Of a DNA stretch of 12,970 bases, positions 7,220-12,970 are shown in pieces. Every line of letters begins with the position of its first letter. Positions within the stretch are counted from its first letter, which is position 1. Under the pieces are notes generated by a model. That model was given only the letters and a program-made list of their open reading frames with translations. It ran no database searches and was not told the DNA's origin. The stretch comes from Clostridia bacterium (GTDB lineage: Bacteria > Bacillota > Clostridia > Oscillospirales > CAG-272), in NCBI GenBank assembly GCA_017648425.1, contig JAGCJD010000187.1, forward strand, positions 1 through 12,970. The letters are read 5' to 3'. The translations under genes were made by a program, and so were the position numbers.

Positions 7220-9465
7220 TAAAAAAGCAATCAACACTCATAAAGCGAAAAAGGGCAGCTGTAATAATATCTGTAATAACGGTATTGCTGCTCGCCATTG
7301 CGCTCGTTCTCGTGTTGGACTTTGTAAACGCCACCTCCGTGGAAGATCCCGCGGACGGAACGATATATTATATCCGCAAGAAAAACGATGTATATTCGCT
7401 GTATGACACAGACAAAAAGACCGTCATGCCGACAGACGAGGAATACGGATATTATGTAACACACGCAAACACGCTTATATCCGTTGACGCGAAAACGGGA
7501 GAATACGAGATAATCGCGACCGTGGACACAGAGGGCAACGAGCAGGTCGGCTTTAATCAACGAGTGCTCATGTTCCCTCATATCGAAAAAGCGAACATAC
7601 TAAGCCTTGAAGTCCACAATCCCGATGGAGATTACACCTTTTCAAGATACAACCTCGAAAAGGAAAAGCTTGATCCCTCCGCAAACTTTATAATCGAAGG
7701 CTCTCCGCTCACCTCAATAAACGAGGAGGAGTTCTCCTCTCTTTATGTAGGCGCGGGATATACGATAACCACTCGTAAGATACAAGATCCAATAAAGGAC
7801 GCAAACGGAGAGTTTTCCGAATACGGGCTCATACCGTGCAAGCGTGTGCGCGAGGTAATGGACGAGGACGGCGAATTCGTTCTTGACAAGAATGACAATT
7901 ATATATACGAGGAATACGATTATGTTCCCGCTTATTATGTACTCACAGACATAGACGGTAACAAATACAAGGTAATTCTCGGCGACATGATGGTAACGGG
8001 TGGCGGATATTACGCCCAGTATGTAGATATATCGGGAGAAACCGAGGTCAAGCGTGACGCAGTTTATGTGCTCTCCGCTGACACGGGCGATTGCATACTT
8101 TCATCTGTTGAAAGATACGCAATGGCGCAGCTCACCTATCCCATGAACATGAACAACTACTTCAATGTAGAAAACTTCTATATAATCAACAAGAGCGAAA
8201 ACTCCCTTACCGATTACGATGATCCGGTAGTAGGATTTTCCTATGTTGATATGTCGCTCAGAGAAAATACGATAAACGCAAATTTGCCTTACGAGTTCCT
8301 CGAAGGCTTTGAGCTTAACGGCTACACGCCATACTCCGACAGAATAGACACCTGTCTGCAATCGCTCTATTCGCCGTCAATAACCAAGATAGCAAAGCTC
8401 TCTCCCGATGTTGAGGACTTTGTAAAGTACGGTCTTATGAAGGACACAAGCGAAAACAATAGCGACACACCGAAATACGAAATGCTTCCCAAGCATATCA
8501 TAGTGTTTAACTACAAGGTGCTTGACGATAATGGCAAGCATACCGAAACACTTCAACACCGCATATATGTAAGCGACATTACGGAAGACAACACCTATTA
8601 TGCGTTTACCGAAATATATGTAGTGGACAGCAACGGAAAAGCTTCAAGCTCCGCCTCATATGACTATAACATGATAGTCGAGGTAGAGGATCATACCTTT
8701 GAATTTTTGAACTGGGATAGGTTTGATTGGATAAATTCCGGAATAGTAAATCTCAACATCTCATTCTGTGAAAAGATAACCATTACTACCCCCAACTACT
8801 CCAACACCTTCGTGCTGAACAATACCGTATTAAATTCCACCGATTCCACAAGCTCCACAACTCTCAAAGTACACGCTACCGACTCATCGGGCAACAGCAA
8901 GACAACATTCTCCCATATGAATGTTGAGGACGAGAGCGGAAATATATGGACAATTACGGGAACAGAGATAGTATGCTACTCCTCCGCAGGCAAGCAGCTT
9001 ACCATAAAGACCGCGCATTACGATTATAATGTAATGGGCACTCAGGTACGCGTAATAAGCGGCGCTATTCCTTGCAAGGACGGAAGCAGGATATATGTTG
9101 ACGCAAACGAGGTAAGAGTTGTAACGGGCGCAGGAACGACAACCTATGTAAGATACGATACAAATCTTTTCCGCAGATTTTATCAAACCTTGCTCTATGC
9201 TTCTATCTCGGACTCCTATGAGGTAACAAGCGAGCAGGAAGCAAGCATAACGACCAACGAAAATCTCCTTATGGTAATGGAGATAACCACATCGGAAGGT
9301 GAAACAAAGACCTACAAGTTCTACAAGCTCACCTCCCGTAAGGCTTATATCACTATCAACGGAAACGGCGGATTTTATGTCCTTACCGACCGTATTGAAA
9401 AAATAGTCAGCGATGCTCAAAAGTTTATGAACAATGAGCTTATTGATGCAACAGCTAAAAAATAA
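7216..9465 (+). CDS. Large membrane-anchored extracellular protein, DUF4340-like
   Basis: This 749-residue protein has a positive N-terminus (KKQSTLIKRKR), one hydrophobic helix at about 14-34 and no other membrane segment, so nearly all of it should face outward. The body is acidic, tyrosine- and threonine-rich and beta-prone, with recurrent short turns of the D-x-D/N-G kind (for example DTEGNE, DEDGEF, DIDGNK). A serine/threonine-rich stretch lies near residues 540-560. Position and architecture fit the DUF4340 family, which commonly follows GldG-like genes, but I assign this mainly on context and the N-terminal region after the helix (DGTIYYIRKKNDVYSLYDTD). It is well above the size I expect for that family, so it may carry duplicated or extra domains. 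Translation is coupled to the GldG-like gene by an ATGA overlap. It is the last gene of the operon; a terminator follows 6 bases after its stop. Function unknown. Confidence 0.78.
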   Translation: MIKKQSTLIKRKRAAVIISVITVLLLAIALVLVLDFVNATSVEDPADGTIYYIRKKNDVYSLYDTDKKTVMPTDEEYGYYVTHANTLISVDAKTGEYEIIATVDTEGNEQVGFNQRVLMFPHIEKANILSLEVHNPDGDYTFSRYNLEKEKLDPSANFIIEGSPLTSINEEEFSSLYVGAGYTITTRKIQDPIKDANGEFSEYGLIPCKRVREVMDEDGEFVLDKNDNYIYEEYDYVPAYYVLTDIDGNKYKVILGDMMVTGGGYYAQYVDISGETEVKRDAVYVLSADTGDCILSSVERYAMAQLTYPMNMNNYFNVENFYIINKSENSLTDYDDPVVGFSYVDMSLRENTINANLPYEFLEGFELNGYTPYSDRIDTCLQSLYSPSITKIAKLSPDVEDFVKYGLMKDTSENNSDTPKYEMLPKHIIVFNYKVLDDNGKHTETLQHRIYVSDITEDNTYYAFTEIYVVDSNGKASSSASYDYNMIVEVEDHTFEFLNWDRFDWINSGIVNLNISFCEKITITTPNYSNTFVLNNTVLNSTDSTSSTTLKVHATDSSGNSKTTFSHMNVEDESGNIWTITGTEIVCYSSAGKQLTIKTAHYDYNVMGTQVRVISGAIPCKDGSRIYVDANEVRVVTGAGTTTYVRYDTNLFRRFYQTLLYASISDSYEVTSEQEASITTNENLLMVMEITTSEGETKTYKFYKLTSRKAYITINGNGGFYVLTDRIEKIVSDAQKFMNNELIDATAKK

Positions 9466-9471
9466 CAAACA

Positions 9472-9507
9472 AAAAAATCTGCAAAGCTCAGGCTTTGCAG
9501 ATTTTTT
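9472..9507. terminator. Intrinsic terminator, probably bidirectional
   Basis: A perfect 16-base-pair inverted repeat (9472-9487 with 9492-9507) encloses a TCAG tetraloop; the core GCAAAGC/GCTTTGC is flanked by AATCT/AGATT and A/T tracts. On the plus strand six T residues close the stem, and on the minus strand the run is seven T followed by GTTTGTT. It would end the ABC operon on the plus strand and the regulator transcript arriving from the right on the minus strand. Confidence 0.92.
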
Positions 9508-9519
9508 GTAACTAAGTCA

Positions 9520-9548
9520 CTGAAATAAAATTCAAATTATGGTAAACT
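9520..9548 (+). promoter_or_regulatory. Probable promoter of the thioredoxin gene
   Basis: A CTGAAA -35-like box (9520-9525) and a TAAACT -10 box (9543-9548) are separated by 17 bases, and TGG before the -10 makes it an extended -10. Transcription would start near 9555, leaving a leader of about 47 bases that contains a small hairpin (9558-9576). Neither box is consensus, so the promoter may be regulated or modest. Confidence 0.42.
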
Positions 9549-9557
9549 ATATATACA

Positions 9558-9576
9558 GAGGAGGAAATATCCCCTC
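9558..9576 (+). promoter_or_regulatory. Leader hairpin with orphan Shine-Dalgarno-like element upstream of thioredoxin
   Basis: GAGG (9558-9561) and GG (9563-9564) can pair with CC (9571-9572) and CCTC (9573-9576), with A9562 bulged and a six-base AAATAT loop. The left arm GAGGAGG is a strong ribosome-site-like sequence, yet no ATG, GTG or TTG lies at a usable distance after it. The real ribosome site, AAAGGAGA, is about 30 bases further on. It sits just after the predicted start of transcription. A small regulatory or stabilising hairpin is possible; function unknown. Confidence 0.3.
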
Positions 9577-9601
9577 ACAGTAATATCAAAGGAGAAATAT
9601 T

Positions 9602-9907
9602 ATGTCAGTATTAAATGTAACGAAAAGCAATTTTGAGGAAATAAAGAACTCGGGGAAAACCGTTCTCCTCGATTTCTATGCGGATTGGTGCGGCCCGTGT
9701 CGCATGGTGTCCCCAATAGTAGATGAAATAGCCGAGGAAAACCCCCAATACCTCGTTGGAAAAATAAATGTAGATAACGAGCCCGAGCTTGCGCAGGAAT
9801 TTGAAGTGTTCAGCATACCCACGCTTGTAGTTCTTAAAAACGGAAGCGTAGCAAACCAGTCTGCTGGGGCAAGGCCAAAGGCTCAGATACTTTCAATGTT
9901 AGAGTGA
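9602..9907 (+). CDS. trxA: Thioredoxin
   Basis: This 101-residue protein is a single-domain cytosolic thioredoxin, a disulfide reductase for enzymes such as peroxidases and ribonucleotide reductase. The active site is WCGPC at residues 29-33 (C30, C33), D24 is the conserved buried acid before FYADW, and P73 in SIPT is the cis-proline. The C-terminal region (VVLKNGSVANQSAGARPKAQI) is typical, with the usual glycine pair position read as SAGA. The length is slightly short of the common 105-109 residues but no element is missing. The ribosome site is AAAGGAGA just before ATG. It is probably reduced by the thioredoxin reductase encoded about 740 bases downstream. The last 9 bases overlap the 3' end of the opposite-strand regulator gene, leaving no room for a separate terminator. 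Confidence 0.96.
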   Translation: MSVLNVTKSNFEEIKNSGKTVLLDFYADWCGPCRMVSPIVDEIAEENPQYLVGKINVDNEPELAQEFEVFSIPTLVVLKNGSVANQSAGARPKAQILSMLE

Positions 9908-10573
9908 AAGATCGCGCAAACGCTTTTTGTCAAGTATCCGTATTCCCTTTCTTGACACCTCGACCAGCCCATCTGAGGCAAAGGTTTTCAGCATTCTTGA
10001 AACGACCTCACGGGCAGAACCCATGTATTTTGCTATCTGCTCGTGAGTAAGCGTGATCGTATCGCCGCCGCTTTTGGCGACCTCGTCAAGCAAAAATATT
10101 GCAAGACGCTTATCCATTTTCATAAAAAGTATTTGCTGCATTATCCACATAACATCGGAAAATCTGCTAAGAGCGACCTCGAGAGCAAATATCTTGGCTT
10201 CCGACATTCTTTCCGAAAGGCTCTCATAGGCGCAACCGCCCACAACTATACACTGTGAGCTCTCCTCGCAATCAACAAAAACATCAAAGGTGATCGCGTT
10301 GAGCACACATGAGGCGGAAAGCATACACATATCCCCTGGAAATAAACGGTAGAGAGTTATCTCCTTACCCTCATCGGACAGAATATAAAGGCGCAGACAG
10401 CCTGTCCTTACGATAATAATTCCAGTACATTCGTTTCCGTCATGAATGGTAGCTCCCTTTTTGAATTTAACATCAAACGAGCTCCTGCAAAAGGTGTCCT
10501 TGTCAGCCTCGCTCATTCTTTCCCAAAAAGGAAATGTACGGGCAAGCAAGTCCCTCAGCTCCGCATCATTCAT
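9899..10573 (-). CDS. Crp/Fnr-family transcriptional regulator, cysteine-rich sensor domain
   Basis: This 224-residue protein has a cyclic-nucleotide-binding-like beta barrel (about 14-125), a long dimerisation helix (about 125-155) and a C-terminal winged helix (about 168-215). The recognition region reads LTHEQIAKYMGSAREVVSRM and is followed by LKTFASDGLVEV. Eight cysteines lie in the sensor half (C29, C49, C59, C83, C89, C102, C108, C114) and none in the DNA-binding half. They do not follow the N-terminal cysteine pattern of E. coli Fnr that holds an iron-sulfur cluster, and the cAMP-binding residues of Crp are not recognisable. A GDMCMLSASCV segment (80-90) resembles Crp/Fnr proteins of anaerobic Firmicutes, from memory. 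It is probably a redox, oxygen or NO-responsive regulator of the thioredoxin and flavodiiron genes, by context. The gene converges on and overlaps the thioredoxin gene, and a GGGGG-type ribosome site precedes its ATG. Confidence 0.9.
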   Translation of the reverse strand: MNDAELRDLLARTFPFWERMSEADKDTFCRSSFDVKFKKGATIHDGNECTGIIIVRTGCLRLYILSDEGKEITLYRLFPGDMCMLSASCVLNAITFDVFVDCEESSQCIVVGGCAYESLSERMSEAKIFALEVALSRFSDVMWIMQQILFMKMDKRLAIFLLDEVAKSGGDTITLTHEQIAKYMGSAREVVSRMLKTFASDGLVEVSRKGIRILDKKRLRDLSL

Positions 10574-10595
10574 ACCGTCACCCCCAAAAACAAAT

Positions 10596-10614
10596 TGATA
10601 ATTAAATTATATCA
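10596..10614. promoter_or_regulatory. Possible operator: TGATA-N9-TATCA inverted repeat
   Basis: TGATA (10596-10600) and TATCA (10610-10614) form a 5-base inverted repeat that straddles the -10 box of the regulator gene. Within it lies an overlapping 13-base palindrome, ATAATT-A-AATTAT (10598-10610). Neither matches the classical Fnr (TTGAT-N4-ATCAA) or Crp (TGTGA-N6-TCACA) spacing. The stretch is very AT-rich, so chance is a real alternative. Autoregulation by the Crp/Fnr-like protein is an inference from position only. Confidence 0.25.
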
Positions 10615-10634
10615 TCTCGAATAAAATATGTCAA
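10606..10634 (-). promoter_or_regulatory. Consensus sigma-A promoter of the Crp/Fnr-like gene
   Basis: On the minus strand TTGACA (10629-10634) and TATAAT (10606-10611) are both perfect consensus boxes at the ideal 17-base spacing. Transcription would start near 10599, about 26 bases before the ATG. The promoter overlaps the region that must hold the divergent thioredoxin reductase promoter; a weak plus-strand candidate -10 is TAAAAT at 10622-10627. Mutual interference between the two promoters is therefore likely. Confidence 0.8.
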
Positions 10635-10651
10635 CAACAGGAGAAAAATAT

Positions 10652-11575
10652 ATGCAACACTCTTATGACACCATAATAATCGGCGGAGGCCCTGCGGGAT
10701 ATACCGCCGCGCTCTATGCCGCCCGCGCAGGACTAGATACGCTTTTAATAGAAAGAATGTCAGCAGGAGGTCAGATGACGCTCACAGGCGACATCGACAA
10801 CTACCCTGGATTTGACAAGGGCATTGACGGTTTCACGCTTGGAAGCACGATGCAGGCTGGCGCAGAGCGCTTTGGCGCTAAGACCGAGAACGCAGAGGTT
10901 ATCGGCGCAGAGCTTGACGGAGATATAAAAAGAATATTCACTTCGGTTGGCGAGCGTCTTGCCCGAACCGTTATAATAGCGGCAGGGGCAGATCCCAAGG
11001 AGCTTGGCTTAAATGGAGAGCAAGAGCTCATCGGCAGAGGAGTTCATTACTGCGCGCACTGTGACGGACGCTTTTATAAGGGAAAGACCGTGGCAGTCAT
11101 AGGCGGAGGAAATTCGGCAGTGTCCGATGCGCTTTACCTTTCCCGCCTTGCTATCAAGGTCTATCTCATACACCGTCGCGATACATTAAGGGCATCAAAA
11201 ATATATACCGATGCGCTCAAAAAGGCAGAAAATATTGAAATACTTTATAACACGACCGTATCCGATTACATTCAAAGCGGAAGGCTCACGGGAGCTACCA
11301 TAAGGAATGCGCTTTCAGGAGAGATGTCACAACTCACACTTGACGGCGTGTTCGTAAGTATTGGCAGAAAACCCTCGACAGCTCCCTTCGCCCACGCGCT
11401 CGAACTTGATGAGAACGGTTATATACGAGCTGACGAAACTACGAGGACACCTGTCAAGGGCGTGTTTGCCGCAGGCGACATTCGCACAAAGCACCTTCGC
11501 CAAATAGTAACGGCAGCCTCTGACGGAGCGATAGCCGCGTATTTTGCAGAGGAATATTTGTCGTCCATTTTATAA
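10652..11575 (+). CDS. trxB: Thioredoxin reductase (NADPH-type) with CAHC active site
   Basis: This 307-residue flavoprotein would pass electrons from NADPH through FAD to thioredoxin. Numbered from the ATG at 10652, IIIGGGPAGY at 8-17 binds FAD, CAHC at 134-137 is the redox disulfide, VIGGGNSA at 148-155 is the second Rossmann loop, and HRRDTLR at 173-179 carries the arginines that read the NADPH 2'-phosphate. The C-terminal GVFAAGDIRTKHLRQIVTAA segment closes the FAD site. The active site is CAHC instead of the familiar CATC, which may shift its potential or partner. An upstream in-frame ATG at 10628 adds 8 residues, but it lies in the divergent promoter, while ATG 10652 has AGGAGA 7 bases upstream. 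It sits head-to-head with the Crp/Fnr-like regulator and upstream of a flavodiiron protein. Assignment as a TrxR-family protein is firm; other low-molecular-weight flavin reductases of this fold cannot be excluded. Confidence 0.92.
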   Translation: MQHSYDTIIIGGGPAGYTAALYAARAGLDTLLIERMSAGGQMTLTGDIDNYPGFDKGIDGFTLGSTMQAGAERFGAKTENAEVIGAELDGDIKRIFTSVGERLARTVIIAAGADPKELGLNGEQELIGRGVHYCAHCDGRFYKGKTVAVIGGGNSAVSDALYLSRLAIKVYLIHRRDTLRASKIYTDALKKAENIEILYNTTVSDYIQSGRLTGATIRNALSGEMSQLTLDGVFVSIGRKPSTAPFAHALELDENGYIRADETTRTPVKGVFAAGDIRTKHLRQIVTAASDGAIAAYFAEEYLSSIL

Positions 11576-11595
11576 AAGCTCTCTTTTCAAATCTG

Positions 11596-11624
11596 TTGAC
11601 TTTATAATAAATTTGTGATATAAT
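11596..11624 (+). promoter_or_regulatory. Strong sigma-A promoter of the flavodiiron gene
   Basis: TTGACT (11596-11601) and TATAAT (11619-11624) are separated by 17 bases, and TGA before the -10 gives an extended -10. Transcription would start near 11631, with a leader of about 63 bases. No clear terminator separates it from the thioredoxin reductase stop at 11575, so the gene may also be reached by read-through. Confidence 0.8.
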
Positions 11625-11646
11625 TTACGATATAAAGCTAATAAAT

Positions 11647-11661
11647 TCCCAATAAATGGGA
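11647..11661. repeat. Short inverted repeat in the flavodiiron leader
   Basis: TCCCA (11647-11651) and TGGGA (11657-11661) form a perfect 5-base inverted repeat around an AATAA loop, about 16-30 bases into the predicted transcript. It could be a repressor operator just downstream of the start or a small RNA hairpin. It is the most G/C-rich spot in an otherwise AT-rich leader. No known motif is matched. Confidence 0.3.
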
Positions 11662-11693
11662 CATCATATTTTAAGAATTCGGAGGAAACAAAA

Positions 11694-12970
11694 ATGAATA
11701 TCACAAAAGACATAAGATATATCGGTGTCAACGACCACAAGGTTGACCTGTTCGAGGGACAGTATATAGTTCCCAACGGTATGTCTTACAACTCTTATGT
11801 AATACTTGACAACAAGATCGCCGTAATGGATACGGTAGACGCAAATTTCACGCACGAATGGCTGGATAACCTGCAAAATGTACTCGCAGGCAGATCCCCC
11901 GACTACCTCATAGTACAACACATGGAGCCCGACCACTCGGCAAATATATTCAACTTTGCAAAGACCTATCCCGAAGCTAAAATAGTATCTTCCGCAAAGG
12001 CGTTCGCTATGATGAAAAACTTTTTCGGAACTGAGTTTGAGGACAAAAGAATAGTTGTAGGTGAGGGCGACACGCTCTCGCTTGGAAAGCATGTTCTCAC
12101 ATTCGTGACCGCGCCCATGGTGCACTGGCCCGAGGTAATAGTAACATACGACAACACTGATAAGGTACTCTTCTCTGCTGACGGCTTTGGAAAATTCGGA
12201 GCGCTTGATGTAAACGAGGACTGGGCGTGCGAGGCAAGACGCTACTACATTGGAATAGTTGGAAAATACGGTGCTCAGGTGCAGGCGCTGCTCAAAAAGG
12301 CGGCAGGACTTGACATTGAGATGATCTGTCCCCTTCATGGCCCTGTGCTCAAAGAAAATCTCGGCTACTATATAGGACTTTATAACACATGGTCGAGCTA
12401 CCAGCCCGAAACTGAGGGAGTAATGATAGCCTACACTTCAATATACGGCAACACCAAAAAGGCAGTTATTCGCCTTGCAGAAAAGCTTAAAGCAAACGGC
12501 TGCCCCAAGGTAGTGCTCACCGACCTTGCGAGAAGCGATATGGCAGAAGCAGTCGAGGACGCATTCCGTTACAGTAAGCTCGTTCTTGCAACAACGACCT
12601 ACAACGCGGATATTTTCCCCTTTATGCGTCAATTTATAGAACACCTTACCGAGCGCAATTACAGCAACCGCACGGTAGCGTTTATAGAAAACGGAAGCTG
12701 GGCACCTCTGGCTACAAAGGTCATGAGGGGCATGCTTGAAAAAAGCAAGAATCTCACCTATGCGGATACAACGGTAAGGATCCTGTCCGCAATGAACGAG
12801 GAAAGCGCATCTCAGATAGACGCGCTGGCAAACGAGCTCTCCAAGGACTATCTTGCTCAGCAGAGTGAAACGGCAAACAAGAACGACCTTTCCGCGCTGT
12901 TCAATATAGGATACGGACTTTATGTCGTCACATCAAATGATGGCAAAAAGGACAACGGACTTATAGTAAA
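11694..12970 (+). CDS. Flavodiiron protein fused to a flavin reductase-like domain (C-terminus cut by window edge)
   Basis: This is an A-type flavoprotein that reduces O2 to water and/or NO to N2O in anaerobes, protecting oxygen-sensitive enzymes. The ATG follows a GGAGGA site. I read 425 codons to the edge. The metallo-beta-lactamase-like domain keeps all di-iron ligand positions: H76-x-E78-x-D80 (HMEPDH), H144 (MVHWPE), D163 (SADGFGKFG) and H215 (CPLHGP). The flavodoxin domain starts near residue 243, with the FMN loop TSIYGNT at 248-254. The family core ends near 395; here the frame continues with a new segment at about 398-425 (NDLSALFNIGYGLYVVTSND), which looks like the start of a flavin reductase-like (FMN-binding split barrel) domain, possibly followed by rubredoxin as in Hrb proteins. 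That would let the protein take electrons directly from NAD(P)H. The core identity is firm; the fusion rests on about 28 residues. Confidence 0.93.
   Translation, partial: MNITKDIRYIGVNDHKVDLFEGQYIVPNGMSYNSYVILDNKIAVMDTVDANFTHEWLDNLQNVLAGRSPDYLIVQHMEPDHSANIFNFAKTYPEAKIVSSAKAFAMMKNFFGTEFEDKRIVVGEGDTLSLGKHVLTFVTAPMVHWPEVIVTYDNTDKVLFSADGFGKFGALDVNEDWACEARRYYIGIVGKYGAQVQALLKKAAGLDIEMICPLHGPVLKENLGYYIGLYNTWSSYQPETEGVMIAYTSIYGNTKKAVIRLAEKLKANGCPKVVLTDLARSDMAEAVEDAFRYSKLVLATTTYNADIFPFMRQFIEHLTERNYSNRTVAFIENGSWAPLATKVMRGMLEKSKNLTYADTTVRILSAMNEESASQIDALANELSKDYLAQQSETANKNDLSALFNIGYGLYVVTSNDGKKDNGLIV

Noticed and set aside
8884..9468. 194-codon minus-strand open frame opposite the end of the large anchored protein
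   Set aside because: Its starting point overlaps the terminator region, it lacks a ribosome site, and the plus-strand gene continues without interruption.
9508..9601. A small peptide gene using the GAGGAGG element before thioredoxin
   Set aside because: There is no ATG, GTG or TTG at suitable spacing after it before the real thioredoxin ribosome site.
10596..10614. A classical Fnr or Crp box in the regulator-reductase gap
   Set aside because: The half-sites TGATA and TATCA are 9 bases apart, not the 4 or 6 of the known boxes, so I only list it as a possible operator of unknown type.
11664..12338. 224-codon minus-strand open frame opposite the flavodiiron gene
   Set aside because: It mirrors a gene whose ligand residues are all intact, and its cysteine- and tyrosine-rich composition is that of an antisense frame.

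Overview
The window looks like a chromosomal segment of an anaerobic, moderately AT-rich Firmicute. The best guess is a gut or rumen Clostridia member of the Ruminococcaceae/Oscillospiraceae type. This rests on the gene content (flavodiiron protein, Crp/Fnr regulator, thioredoxin system, Gld-like ABC cluster), strong purine-rich ribosome binding sites and sigma-A-like promoters with AT-rich spacers. The taxonomic call is inference; no rRNA or other phylogenetic marker is present. No tRNA, rRNA, CRISPR array, insertion sequence, phage gene or integration site was seen, and no gene-free stretch exceeds about 155 bases.

Region 1 (1-1878, minus strand): a two-gene operon encoding a sugar phosphate isomerase/epimerase-like TIM barrel and then a Gfo/Idh/MocA-family oxidoreductase that runs off the left edge. 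The pair fits catabolism or interconversion of a sugar or polyol, substrate unknown. Region 2 (1997-3423, minus strand): biotin-protein ligase and a thymidylate kinase-like protein, joined by a 4-base ATGA overlap and read from a strong promoter that lies inside the upstream extension of the longest birA reading frame.

Region 3 (3639-9465, plus strand): a four-gene operon for a Gld/Nos-type ABC system: ATPase, six-helix ABC-2 permease, a GldG-like protein with a membrane helix at each end, and a large (749 residue) membrane-anchored protein resembling the DUF4340 family. Such clusters recur in non-gliding bacteria with no settled function, so this is the best candidate in the window for an undescribed system. 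It ends at a nearly perfect, probably bidirectional terminator at 9472-9507.

Region 4 (9602-12970): a thiol/oxygen-defence block made of thioredoxin, a cysteine-rich Crp/Fnr-type regulator (minus strand), an NADPH-type thioredoxin reductase with a CAHC active site, and a flavodiiron protein that continues past the right edge into what looks like a fused flavin-reductase domain. Thioredoxin and reductase can form one electron-transfer pair, the flavodiiron protein would remove O2 or NO, and the regulator sits between them with a consensus promoter divergent from the reductase gene. The regulator gene overlaps the thioredoxin gene tail to tail by 9 bases, so its transcript probably runs antisense through thioredoxin up to the terminator.
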